Below, one piece after another: positions 45,270 through 56,507 of a stretch of 64,000 bases of DNA. The stretch lies in contig NZ_PVTG01000011.1 in NCBI RefSeq assembly GCF_003002915.1, positions 120,663-184,662 of the forward strand. Reading direction: 5' to 3'. The DNA comes from Geodermatophilus tzadiensis. Its GTDB lineage: Bacteria > Actinomycetota > Actinomycetes > Mycobacteriales > Geodermatophilaceae. Each line of letters opens with the position of its first letter. The stretch's first letter is position 1. The notes under the pieces were generated by a model. It made no database searches, was not told the DNA's origin, and worked only from the letters and a program-made list of their open reading frames with translations. Made by a program: the position numbers and the translations under genes.

Positions 45270-45548
45270 GTGGAGTTCCTCGTCCGGTCCGAGAACCGAC
45301 TGCCCGCCGACACGCCGGCCGAGCGCCGCGAGGAGCTGCGGGCGGGCGAGCGCGCGCGGGCGATGGAGCTGCGCGCCGCCGGGGTGCTCAAGCGGCTCTG
45401 GCGGGTACCGGGCCGCAACGCCACCATCGGGCTCTACGAGGCCGAGGACCCGGCTGCCCTGCACGACGCGCTCATGTCGCTGCCGATGGCGCCGTGGCTC
45501 GACGTCCACGTCGAGCCACTGGCCACCCACCCGCAGGAGCGGGCGTGA
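45270..45548 (+). CDS. Muconolactone delta-isomerase-like protein (CatC family)
   Basis: A 92-residue protein with the CatC ferredoxin-like fold: EFLVRSENRLP, RREELRAGERARAMELRAAGVLKRLWRVPGRNATIGLYEAEDPAALHDALMSLPM and PWLDVHVEPLATHP. True muconolactone isomerase belongs to the ortho-cleavage catechol pathway; here it sits in a LigAB operon, so it may act on another lactone or be a paralogue with a new role. Start GTG 45270. Confidence 0.8.
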   Translation: MEFLVRSENRLPADTPAERREELRAGERARAMELRAAGVLKRLWRVPGRNATIGLYEAEDPAALHDALMSLPMAPWLDVHVEPLATHPQERA

Positions 45549-45583
45549 CGCGGGCACCGGTACGGGAGAGAGGAACGACGGCC

Positions 45584-45952
45584 ATGAGCACCGACGCCGG
45601 CCCCGGACGCCGGGACCTGCCGGGGACCCCCGTCTTCGACGGCGACAGCAGCCGGCGGGGGCTGCGCATGAACAAGCTGTTCATGAGCCTGCGCCACGCC
45701 GACGCCCGGCAGCGCTTCCTCGCCGACGAGGCCGCCTACTGCCGGGAGTTCGGCCTGACCGCGGAGCAGGAGCGGGCCGTGCTCGGGCGCGACTGGCAGG
45801 CGATGATCGACCTCGGCGGCAGCATCTTCTACGTCTACAAGCTGGCGATGATCGACGGCCGGTCGATGCAGTACCTCGGCGGCGTGTTCACCGGCATGGG
45901 CGAGGAGGACTTCCTCGCCGCGATGCGTGCGGGAGGCCGCCGCGATGGCTGA
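45584..45952 (+). CDS. ligA: LigA-type small subunit, extradiol dioxygenase
   Basis: A 122-residue alpha subunit of a protocatechuate 4,5-dioxygenase-type enzyme. Conserved segments are RMNKLFMSLRHADARQRFLADEAAYCREFGLTAEQERAVLGRDWQAMIDLGGSIFYVYKLAMIDGRSMQYLGG. The subunit caps the active site and binds the substrate carboxylate. It overlaps ligB by 8 bp, the normal arrangement for these two subunits. Start ATG 45584. Confidence 0.9.
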   Translation: MSTDAGPGRRDLPGTPVFDGDSSRRGLRMNKLFMSLRHADARQRFLADEAAYCREFGLTAEQERAVLGRDWQAMIDLGGSIFYVYKLAMIDGRSMQYLGGVFTGMGEEDFLAAMRAGGRRDG

Positions 45953-46799
45953 GGTGATCTGGGGTCTGGCGACCTCGCACGTGCCCTCGATCGGGGCGGC
46001 GATGGACCGCGGCAAGACCGACGACCCGAACTGGAAGGCGCTCTTCGACGGGTACGCCCCGGCCCGCGCCTGGCTGGCCGAGCACCGGCCGGACGTCGCG
46101 ATCGTCGTCTACAACGACCACGCCAACGGCATCGACCTCGACTTCGTGCCGACGTTCGGGCTGGGCACCGCCGAGCGGTACGAGGTCGCCGACGAGGGCT
46201 TCGGCCGCCGCCCGGTCCCCGACGTCGTCGGGCACCCCGAGCTGTCCCTGCACCTGGTCGAGAGCCTGGTCGACGAGGAGTTCGACCTCACCGTCTTCCA
46301 GGAGCTCCAGGTCGACCACGGCTTCACCGTGCCGCTGTCGGTCTGGACGCCGGACCCGGGGGACCAGTGGCCCTGCCCGGTGATCCCGCTGCTGGTCAAC
46401 GTGATCCAGTACCCGCAGCCGACGGCGGCGCGGTGCTACGCGCTCGGCCGAGCCCTCGGCCGGGCCATCCGGAGCTACCCGGAGGACATCACCGTCGGCG
46501 TCCTGGGCACCGGGGGGATGTCCCACCAGCTCGCCGGCGCCCGGGCGGGGTTCATCAACCCCGACTTCGACCACATGTGGATGGAGACCATCCGCACCGA
46601 CCCGGCGAGGCTGGCCAGGCTGACCCGCGAGGAGCTCATCACCCAGGCCGGCTCCGAGGGCATCGAGCTGATCATGTGGCTGGTGATGCGGGGCGCGATG
46701 GACGAGCAGGTGACCGAGGTGCACTCGGACTACTTCGTACCGGCGTCCAACACCGCGGCCGGCATCGCGCTGTTCGACAACCGGCCGCCGTCCGCCTGA
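45945..46799 (+). CDS. ligB: LigB-type catalytic subunit, protocatechuate/gallate 4,5-dioxygenase
   Basis: A 284-residue type II extradiol dioxygenase catalytic subunit that opens the aromatic ring with Fe(II). Iron ligands His12 (ATSHVPSIG) and His59 (YNDHANG) are visible and His194 (GGMSHQLAG) is the usual acid/base residue. The later EGIELIMWLVMRGAMD and YFVPASNTAAGIALF are typical. The substrate could be protocatechuate or gallate; the lack of LigC and LigI genes nearby and the presence of GalD/LigJ/LigK favour gallate, whose product is 4-oxalomesaconate directly. Start ATG 45945. Confidence 0.92.
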   Translation: MAEVIWGLATSHVPSIGAAMDRGKTDDPNWKALFDGYAPARAWLAEHRPDVAIVVYNDHANGIDLDFVPTFGLGTAERYEVADEGFGRRPVPDVVGHPELSLHLVESLVDEEFDLTVFQELQVDHGFTVPLSVWTPDPGDQWPCPVIPLLVNVIQYPQPTAARCYALGRALGRAIRSYPEDITVGVLGTGGMSHQLAGARAGFINPDFDHMWMETIRTDPARLARLTREELITQAGSEGIELIMWLVMRGAMDEQVTEVHSDYFVPASNTAAGIALFDNRPPSA

Positions 46800-46823
46800 C
46801 GACCCGCGCCACCGCTGCCGGGC

Positions 46824-46847
46824 CCCCGGGACGACCCCGTCCCGGGG
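46824..46847. terminator. Terminator between ligB and the first O-demethylase gene
   Basis: CCCCGGGACG (46824-46833) and CGTCCCGGGG (46838-46847) form a perfect 10-bp stem with a four-base loop in the 59-bp convergent gap. Confidence 0.8.
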
Positions 46848-46858
46848 ACCCGCCTCGT

Positions 46859-48220
46859 TCAGCGGGCGCGGTAGCCCTCGCGGGCGAAGTCGACGAACGG
46901 GACGGGGGCCACGGTGGCCCGGATCCGGACCTGCACGTGCTGCTCCACCGCCGGCTTGGCCGAGACCGGGTCCTCGCCCCACACGACGGTCACCTCGGTG
47001 CCGGGCGCGGCGAACTCGTTCTCCAGCGTGGCCAGCGAGACCATCGCCCGCTCGTTGGCCAGGTAGCCGCAGTCCAGCGAGATGCCGACCTGTCGGCCGT
47101 CCACGAGCACCTGGTCCTCGTGGTGGGTGGCGTAGCGGGCCTTCGGCATCTCGATGTACTTCGCACCCGGGCCGGGCCGGAACAGGGAGCCGATGGCCGC
47201 GGCGACGTCGTCGGCGTTCCAGACGAGGGTCACCTTGGTCCGCGGCGGCGCCTCGGCCAGCCGCTCGAGCGCCTCGCGGCCGATGAACTCGTGGTCGAAC
47301 CGGACGTTCTTGCCGTACCCGACGTCGAAGGGCGTGAGGTAGTGGTCGCGGATGTCGGCGGAGTGGTGGCTGCCGCCGATGGAGCCCACCTTCGAGACGG
47401 GGAGCCACGCCCGGTACTCCTGCATGAGCGGGTGGTCGGAGAACAGGGCCGTCATCGGTGCCGGCACCCACCCGGACTCGAGGTTGGCGGTCGAGTACGC
47501 CTTGGCACCCACCCGCACCAGCCCGTGGTCCGCTCCTGCCGTGAGCAGGGCCTCGAGGACCGCCTCGCCGTCCTCCCACGGGCCGAACAGCTCGAAGCCG
47601 GGCTGGCCCGCCATGCCGTGCCGCAGGCCGCGGACGCGCCGCCCGGCGATCGGGAACTCGGTCATGTGGAAGAACCTGACCTCGGGCAGCGGAGCGCCGG
47701 TCACCTGCTCGATCAGCGCGGCGGCGGTCGGCCCCTGCAGCTCGTAGCGGTAGAGCCGCGGCGGACCGGAGGCGCGCACGGCGGAGTTGTCGTCGCGCTC
47801 GACGGTGACCTCGTGATCGCCCCGCTCGACGTGGAACGTGACCCAGTCGAGGACCATCGGGTGCCCGACGAGGTCGAACAGCTCCTCCTCGAGGTGGAAG
47901 AGGATGGCGTCGCCGATGAGGTGGCCCTCGGGGTCGACGGCGACGAACTGCTTGGCCCTGCCCACCCCGAAGCCCGCGAAGGTGTTGACGGCGAGGCCGC
48001 TGAGCAGCCGCAGGGCGTCCGGCCCCTCGATGAACAGGTCGGTCATGTGGTGCGACTGGTCGAGCAGGGCACAGGTCTGCACCCACGCCCGCTGCTCGGT
48101 CCGCCAGTTGGTGAACTCCGGCCGGACCGGGAACGTGCTGGGCGGGGAGGCGAGGTCCCGCATCAGCCGGACGGGGCTCCCGGCCCGGGCGAGCGCGTCG
48201 GCGAGGCTCTCGGATGCCAT
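46859..48220 (-). CDS. THF-dependent aromatic O-demethylase (LigM/DesA-like), paralogue 1
   Basis: A 453-residue GcvT-family protein. The order [99 protein letters not shown]-type core and [15 protein letters not shown] matches LigM/DesA, which move a methyl group from a methoxybenzoate to THF. Candidate substrates are vanillate, syringate or 3-O-methylgallate. It is a divergent paralogue of the next gene (about 450-470 residues each), so the two may be specialised for different methoxy positions. Two motif boxes lie upstream. Confidence 0.88.
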   Translation of the reverse strand: [453 protein letters not shown]

Positions 48221-48331
48221 GACGGGAGGCCTTTCGTCAGGAGGTCGACGCCGGCGCCGTCGCCGGTGACCGGGGCGGGTGCCCCGTGCGCGTCGCCCCC
48301 GACGCTAGGCACCGGGCCGTTGCGGGGGATG

Positions 48332-48343
48332 CCGCGGATGACG
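48332..48343. promoter_or_regulatory. CCGC-GGAT-GACG box upstream of O-demethylase 1
   Basis: The right half and centre of the motif are intact and the left half is weakened; 112 bp before the gene start on the minus strand. Confidence 0.5.
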
Positions 48344-48376
48344 CCTCCGCCGTGCCGGGGTGGTGTGCCGCCCCTG

Positions 48377-48388
48377 CGACATCCGACG
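48377..48388. promoter_or_regulatory. CGAC-ATCC-GACG box upstream of O-demethylase 1
   Basis: The reverse strand reads CGTC-GGAT-GTCG; 157 bp before the gene start, 45 bp from the box at 48332. The two boxes may bind a regulator dimer pair. Confidence 0.55.
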
Positions 48389-48401
48389 TACGCCGGGAAC
48401 G

Positions 48402-48439
48402 GCACCGGCCCGGGCCGCGTGGGCGGCCCGGGCCGGTGC
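48402..48439. terminator. Terminator of O-demethylase 2, 17-bp stem
   Basis: GCACCGGCCCGGGCCGC (48402-48418) pairs perfectly with GCGGCCCGGGCCGGTGC (48423-48439) around GTGG, just past the minus-strand gene. Confidence 0.92.
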
Positions 48440-48450
48440 GACGTCCGGTG

Positions 48451-51463
<3,013 letters not shown>

Positions 51464-51465
51464 GG

Positions 51466-51508
51466 GTCCGCCGGTGGACCCTGGCGCGACGCCACCGGAC
51501 CGGCGGAC
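51466..51508. terminator. Possible terminator after the MFS gene
   Basis: GTCCGCCGGTGG (51466-51477) can pair with CCACCGGACCGGCGGAC (51492-51508) with an internal bulge, just past the MFS stop. It is weaker than the others. Confidence 0.5.
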
Positions 51509-51568
51509 GGCGGCCGCGGGGGGCGGCCCCGGGCCGGCGTTCGGAACGCTCGCGCAACTTCCGCGCCA

Positions 51569-51604
51569 AAATCGTTGTCAATCTCACGCCGGGTCCGTAG
51601 GTTC
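51569..51604 (+). promoter_or_regulatory. Liv operon promoter with GntR-type motif over the -35 box
   Basis: TTGTCA (51576-51581), a 17-bp spacer and TAGGTT (51599-51604) make a good sigma-A-type promoter about 58 bp before livG. The -35 box lies inside AAAATCGTTGTCAATC (51569-51584), which matches 13 of 16 bases of AAGATTGTTGGCAATC at 57215-57230. Binding of a regulator there would block transcription. Confidence 0.65.
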
Positions 51605-51661
51605 CGTCGGCGAGCTGCGGTCCGCAGACCGCAGCGACGTGGCAACGGCGGGAGACGCTCG

Positions 51662-52444
51662 ATGGCAGCTGAGCTGACGCTGCAGGACGTGAGTCTGCAG
51701 TTCGGCGGCATCAAGGTGCTGCAGGAGGTGGGCTTCGTCGTCGAGCCGGGCCAGATCTTCGGCCTGGTCGGACCCAACGGCGCGGGCAAGACCTCGCTGT
51801 TCAACTGCATCAGCGGGCACTACCGGCCGACCTCGGGCACCGTGCGGATCGACGGCGCCGAGGTGCAGGGCGCGCGTCCGGCGACGCTCGCCGGTCACGG
51901 CCTGGCCCGGACCTTCCAGCACCCCGCGCTGCAGCTGCACGCGACGGTGCTGGAGAACGTGCTGCTCGGTGCCCACTCCCGGCTCCCCGGCGGACCGCTG
52001 GAGTGGGCGCTGCGGCTGCCGCGCGCGCGGCGCGCGGAGCGGGAGCTGCGCGCCGAGGCGCTCGAGCTGCTGGAGCGCAACGGCCTGGGGTGGGCCGCCC
52101 ACCTGCCGGCCGACGAGCTGTCGCACGGCCTCCACAAGGGCGTCGAGCTCTGCCGCGCGCTGCTCATGAAGCCGAAGCTGCTGCTGCTCGACGAGCCCGC
52201 CGCCGGTCTCCCGCACGCCGAGGTGGAGACGTTGATCGCGACGGTCCGGCGCCTGCGGGAGGAGGACGACATCACCGTCGTCATCGTCGAGCACCACATG
52301 GGCCTCATCGCCGCCCTCACCGACCGCGTCGTGGTGCTCGACCACGGGGCGAAGCTCATGGAGGGGACGGCCGCCCAGGCGCAGTCCGACCCCCGGGTCA
52401 TCGAGGCCTACATCGGGAAGGACGCCGCGGATGACGCTGCTTGA
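51662..52444 (+). CDS. Branched-chain/aromatic ABC transporter ATPase (LivG type)
   Basis: A 260-residue ATPase. Walker A is GPNGAGKTS, the Q-loop is ARTFQHPALQL, Walker B is LLLLDEPAAGL, and the H-loop is VVIVEHHMG. The ABC signature reads LSHGLHKGVELCRA where LSxGQQ or LPYGxQR is usual, so the signature glycine is kept but the neighbouring glutamine is replaced. First gene of a five-gene importer of the HAAT family, which imports branched-chain amino acids or aromatic acids. Start ATG 51662. It overlaps livF by 14 bp. Confidence 0.9.
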   Translation: MAAELTLQDVSLQFGGIKVLQEVGFVVEPGQIFGLVGPNGAGKTSLFNCISGHYRPTSGTVRIDGAEVQGARPATLAGHGLARTFQHPALQLHATVLENVLLGAHSRLPGGPLEWALRLPRARRAERELRAEALELLERNGLGWAAHLPADELSHGLHKGVELCRALLMKPKLLLLDEPAAGLPHAEVETLIATVRRLREEDDITVVIVEHHMGLIAALTDRVVVLDHGAKLMEGTAAQAQSDPRVIEAYIGKDAADDAA

Positions 52445-53141
52445 GCTCGAGGGCGTCACCGCGTCCTACGGCCCCGTGCAGGTGCTGGACGGCGTGTCGC
52501 TCCGCGTCCCGGACAACGGGGCGGTCGGCATCCTCGGCGCCAACGGTGCCGGCAAGACCACCACCCTCCGCGCGATCAGCGGCACCGTCCGCGCCGGTGG
52601 CCGCATCGTCTTCGACGGCAAGGACATCCGCGGCCTGCGGCCCGACCGGGTCGCCGCCCTCGGCATCGCGCACGTGCCGGAGGGCCGCGGCACGCTCGGC
52701 GACCTCACCGTCCGCGAGAACCTGCGGGTCGGTGCCTACCTGCGCAAGGACGCCAAGGGCGTCGCGCAGGACATCGACTACTGCCTCGACCTGTTCCCCA
52801 ACCTGCAGAACCGCATCCGGTCCAACGCGTCGGCCCTGTCGGGCGGCGAGCAGCAGATGCTCGCGGTGGCACGGGCGATCATGTCCAAGCCGCGGCTGCT
52901 GCTCCTCGACGAGGCCTCGCTCGGCCTCGCGCCGAGCACCGCGAAGAACGTCTACGACGCGATCCGGCGGCTGCGCATCGAGTCCGGCATCGCCATGGTC
53001 GTGGTCGAGCAGAACGCCAACCTCGCCTTCACCCTCGTCGACAGCGCCACGGTCCTGGAGACCGGACGGAACGTGCTCACCGGCACGTCCGCCGAGCTCA
53101 GGGGCATGGACGAGATCCGTCGCGCATACCTGGGAGGTTGA
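52431..53141 (+). CDS. Branched-chain/aromatic ABC transporter ATPase (LivF type)
   Basis: A 236-residue second ATPase. Walker A is GANGAGKTTTLRAI, the Q-loop is GIAHVPEGRGTLGDLTV, the signature is LSGGEQQMLAVARA, Walker B is LLLLDEASLGLAP, and the H-loop region is VVVEQNANLAF. The domain layout is standard for LivF. It starts within the end of livG and is followed two bases later by the LivH permease. Confidence 0.94.
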   Translation: MTLLELEGVTASYGPVQVLDGVSLRVPDNGAVGILGANGAGKTTTLRAISGTVRAGGRIVFDGKDIRGLRPDRVAALGIAHVPEGRGTLGDLTVRENLRVGAYLRKDAKGVAQDIDYCLDLFPNLQNRIRSNASALSGGEQQMLAVARAIMSKPRLLLLDEASLGLAPSTAKNVYDAIRRLRIESGIAMVVVEQNANLAFTLVDSATVLETGRNVLTGTSAELRGMDEIRRAYLGG

Positions 53142-53142
53142 T

Positions 53143-54024
53143 GTGGACAAGTTCATCCAGCTCGTCGTCGACGGCCTGTCCACCGGCTCGGTCTACGCCG
53201 CGCTCGCCCTCGCGATCGTGCTCGTCCACCAGGCGACCGGCCTGATCAACTTCGCGCAGGGCGGGCTGGCCGTGCTCGCCGCGTACGTCGCGTGGTGGCT
53301 GACCAACCAGGGCGTGCCGCTGGTCCTGGCGATCCTGCTGTCGATCGTCTTCTCCTTCGCGCTCGGCGCCCTGGTCGAGCGGTACCTGATGCGGCGGTTC
53401 GAGCGCGGCGACCCCGACACCGCCGTCGTCGTCACGATCGGCCTGCTGACCCTGATCACCGGCGTCGCCGGGTGGCTCTGGACGTACAACAACCAGCAGT
53501 TCCCGTCGCTGTTCTCCCTCGAGACGGTGTCGCTGCTCGGCGTCTCGGTCAGCATCCGCTCGATCGGCACCACGCTCGCGATCGTCGTGGTCATGGTCCT
53601 GCTGCAGGCCCTGTTCGCCGGCACGAAGCTCGGCCTGGCGCTACGGGCCGTCGCGGTCAACCCGCAGTCCGCGGCGTTCTCCGGACTCCCCGTCGGCCGC
53701 CTCCTCATGGTCGGCTGGGGCCTCGCGGCGGCGCTCGGCGCCGTGGCCGGCGCGCTCGTCGCGCCGCAGCTCACGCTGACGCCGGGGATGCTCGACAACG
53801 CCCTCGTGTACGCACTGGCCGCCGTCATCCTCGGCGGCCTCACCAGCCCGGTCGGCGTCGTCGTCGCGGCGTGGATCATCGGCGTGCTGGAGAACCTGGC
53901 GGCGGTGTACGTCGGCTTCATCGGTTTCGACCTGAAGGTCGCCGTGCCGTTCATCCTGATCTTCGTCGTGCTCATCGTCCGACCCCAGGGCCTCTTCGGC
54001 CGGAAAGTCGTGGTGCGCGTGTGA
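53143..54024 (+). CDS. Branched-chain/aromatic ABC transporter permease (LivH type)
   Basis: A 293-residue permease with eight or so hydrophobic segments. The N-terminal FIQLVVDGLSTGSVYAALALAIVLVHQATGLINFAQGG is diagnostic of LivH. The ATPase contact loop lies near GLALRAVAVNPQSAAFSGLPVG, and YALAAVILGGLTSPVGVVVAAWIIG follows. Start GTG 53143. It overlaps livM by one base (TGATG). Confidence 0.94.
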   Translation: MDKFIQLVVDGLSTGSVYAALALAIVLVHQATGLINFAQGGLAVLAAYVAWWLTNQGVPLVLAILLSIVFSFALGALVERYLMRRFERGDPDTAVVVTIGLLTLITGVAGWLWTYNNQQFPSLFSLETVSLLGVSVSIRSIGTTLAIVVVMVLLQALFAGTKLGLALRAVAVNPQSAAFSGLPVGRLLMVGWGLAAALGAVAGALVAPQLTLTPGMLDNALVYALAAVILGGLTSPVGVVVAAWIIGVLENLAAVYVGFIGFDLKVAVPFILIFVVLIVRPQGLFGRKVVVRV

Positions 54025-55118
54025 TGGCCCGTGTCGTGGAAGCCCCGGCGTCGTCGGCGGCCTCGTCCTTCCGCCGGCGCCCGTGGGTGCGCAGGGCCGG
54101 ACCGCTGGTGCTCCTCGTCGTGCTCGTCGCGCTGCCCCTCATGCTGCCGGAGGGTGCCAACGACACGCTCGCCCGCATCGGCGTCTTCGCCGTCGCCGTG
54201 CTGGGGCTCAACGTCGTGATGGGGTACACGGGGCAGGTCTCGCTCGGCCAGATCTTCTTCCTCGGCCTCGGCGCCTACGTCACCGCGTACGGCGTCACGA
54301 ACGACTGGAACATCGTCCTGGTCTTCGTGCTCGCCTGCCTGGTCCCCGCCGTCGTGGGGCTGGTGGTGGCACTCGCCGCGGCGCGTCTCGGCGGACTCGC
54401 CATCGCGATGGTCACGATCGCCCTGCCCATCGTCGGTGTCCCGCTGGCCAAGCGGCTGAGCGACTACACCGGCGGCTCGCAGGGCCTGTCCGCGCGCTTC
54501 ACCGACGCGCCGGAGGGGACCGGGCTCTACGACGACCAGTGGCAGCTGTACCTGGTGTTCCTCATCGGCGGCACGGTGTTCCTGCTGACGCGCAACCTCG
54601 TCCGCGGCCGGTACGGCCGGGCCTTCGCGATCGTCAAGGGCAACGAGAACGTGGCGTCGTCCATGGGCATCTCGCCGTACCGGTACAAGGTGCTGGCGTT
54701 CACGATCGCGTCGCTGATCGGCGGCGTGAGCGGGTTCCTGTACATGGTCGTCGTCCAGTACACCTCCCCCGAGACCATGAGCTTCGGGCACTCGATCGAG
54801 CTGCTCGTCGCGATGGTGATCGGCGGCGCGGCGAGCATCGTGGGCTCGATCCTCGGCGGTGCGTTCTACGTGGTCGTCCCGGACCTGACGAACGCCATCG
54901 ACCCCAGCCTCACGGCGCTGCTGCAGGGGGCGCTCCTGCTGGTGGTGCTCTTCCTCCTCCCCGGCGGCCTCGCGTCGCTCCCCCGTGCGCTGACCCGCGG
55001 ACGGCGGCGCTCGCGCGCCGGTCGCGGCCCCGCCGCACCCCCGACCACTCCGTCATCGACCACCGGGTCGGGCACCGCGGCGGAGGAACCCGAGACAGAG
55101 AGGCAAGGTCACGCATGA
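54024..55118 (+). CDS. Branched-chain/aromatic ABC transporter permease (LivM type)
   Basis: A 364-residue permease with about nine hydrophobic segments. The family motif LGLNVVMGYTGQVSLGQIFFLGLGAY is followed by AIAMVTIALPIVGVPLAKRLSDYTGGSQGLS, and the ATPase loop is GRAFAIVKGNENVASSMGISPYRYKVLAFTIAS. The C-terminal tail is Ser/Thr/Pro-rich. Start ATG 54024 overlaps the livH stop. The stop overlaps the binding-protein ATG by four bases. Confidence 0.93.
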   Translation: MARVVEAPASSAASSFRRRPWVRRAGPLVLLVVLVALPLMLPEGANDTLARIGVFAVAVLGLNVVMGYTGQVSLGQIFFLGLGAYVTAYGVTNDWNIVLVFVLACLVPAVVGLVVALAAARLGGLAIAMVTIALPIVGVPLAKRLSDYTGGSQGLSARFTDAPEGTGLYDDQWQLYLVFLIGGTVFLLTRNLVRGRYGRAFAIVKGNENVASSMGISPYRYKVLAFTIASLIGGVSGFLYMVVVQYTSPETMSFGHSIELLVAMVIGGAASIVGSILGGAFYVVVPDLTNAIDPSLTALLQGALLLVVLFLLPGGLASLPRALTRGRRRSRAGRGPAAPPTTPSSTTGSGTAAEEPETERQGHA

Positions 55119-56374
55119 GGAAGCACCTTCGATCGCGGAGGGCGCTCGGCATCGCCGTCGCGTCGGCGGTCGCGATCACGCTCCCGGGCTGCGCCCGCGA
55201 GGTGGGTGGTGGGGGCGACGGTGGTTCCGGCGGTGAGGCCAGCCCCGGCATCACCGACGACTCGATCACGCTCGGCATCACCACCCCGCTGAGCGGTGCC
55301 ACCGCGGGGCCGGGCACCTGCACGGTCGCCGGCATCACCGCGTACTTCGGCGCGAAGAACGCGGAGGGCGGCGTCGAGTTCGGCGACGGGAAGACCCGCA
55401 CGGTCGAGATCGAGGCGCTGGACGACGCCTACGACCCGCAGCAGGCGGCGGCGAACTACGACCAGCTCAAGGACGAGGTCTTCGCGATGACCGCGGGGCT
55501 GGGCACGCCGACGAACCGCGCCTGGCGCGACGCGGCGATCGCCGACGAGGTGCCGCAGGTGCTGATCATGACCGGCGACCCGCTGTTCAGCGACGCCGAG
55601 GAGAGCCCCTGGCAGCTCGGCTTCGTGCCGATCTACCAGAACGAGGGCGAGGCCTTCGGGGAGCTGCTGGCGTCGTCGGGCCAGGACCACAAGGTCGCGA
55701 TCCTGTCGCAGAACGACGACTACGGCGAGGGCTACGTCGAGGGCTTCACGTCGGCCATCGAGGGCGCGGACAACATCGAGGTCGTCGAGCAGCTCACCTA
55801 CGAGGCGACCGACACGTCCGTCGACGCGCAGATCACCCAGCTCGCCGCCAGCGGGGCCGACGTCGTCTTCAACGCGATGTCCCAGGTCCCGCTCGTGGTC
55901 TCGGCGCTGCAGAAGGCGCAGCAGCTGAACTGGAAGCCGAGCTGGTTCCTGCCCTCGAACACGTCGAGCCCGGGGGCGGTCCTCGAGCCCGGCGGCGGCG
56001 CGGCGTTCCCCGGCATCTACTCCGTGTCGTTCGCCAAGGCGCCGGCGAGCCCCGCGTTCGCCGAGGACGAGGACGTGAAGGCCTACCTGGCCGCCCTCCC
56101 GCAGTACGGCAACTACCCGGACCCGCCGGCGTTCCCGCACTGCCAGTGGAGCTGGATGGTCGGCGCGACGCTCGAGCAGGCCTTCTCGGAGATGACCGAG
56201 CCGACCCGGGAGAACTTCATGGAGGCGCTGCGCTCCATCGAGGACTTCCAGGCGCCGCTCATGCTGCCGGACACGACGGTGAACACCACCGAGGACGGTC
56301 AGCCCGCGGTGTCGACGGTGGTCGTGCAGAAGTACAACGGCCGCGGCTACGACACGGTCGAGTCCTTCGAGTGA
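55115..56374 (+). CDS. ABC transporter substrate-binding lipoprotein (LivK/HAAT type)
   Basis: A 419-residue extracytoplasmic binding protein. The signal peptide RKHLRSRRALGIAVASAVAITLPGC ends in a lipobox cysteine, followed by a Gly-rich linker and GITDDSITLGITTPLSGATAGPG. The later NDDYGEGYVEGFTSAIEG and ASGADVVFNAMSQVPLVVSALQKAQQL are typical of the Peripla_BP_6 family. The ligand may be an aromatic acid, since the operon shares a promoter motif with the downstream degradation operon. Start ATG 55115. Confidence 0.93.
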   Translation: MRKHLRSRRALGIAVASAVAITLPGCAREVGGGGDGGSGGEASPGITDDSITLGITTPLSGATAGPGTCTVAGITAYFGAKNAEGGVEFGDGKTRTVEIEALDDAYDPQQAAANYDQLKDEVFAMTAGLGTPTNRAWRDAAIADEVPQVLIMTGDPLFSDAEESPWQLGFVPIYQNEGEAFGELLASSGQDHKVAILSQNDDYGEGYVEGFTSAIEGADNIEVVEQLTYEATDTSVDAQITQLAASGADVVFNAMSQVPLVVSALQKAQQLNWKPSWFLPSNTSSPGAVLEPGGGAAFPGIYSVSFAKAPASPAFAEDEDVKAYLAALPQYGNYPDPPAFPHCQWSWMVGATLEQAFSEMTEPTRENFMEALRSIEDFQAPLMLPDTTVNTTEDGQPAVSTVVVQKYNGRGYDTVESFE

Positions 56375-56387
56375 CACCGGCGTGACG

Positions 56388-56425
56388 CGCGGGGGCGGCT
56401 CGTCCGCGGACGAGCCGCCCCCGCG
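56388..56425. terminator. Liv operon terminator
   Basis: CGCGGGGGCGGCTCGTCC (56388-56405) pairs with GGACGAGCCGCCCCCGCG (56408-56425), an 17-18-bp perfect stem just after the binding-protein gene. Confidence 0.92.
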
Positions 56426-56507
56426 TACGGCGGGCGCCGCGGTGCCGGGCGGACCGGTCTCCTCGAGACACCGCGTCGGAGGTCCCTACGGTGAGCGGGG
56501 GGTCCGG

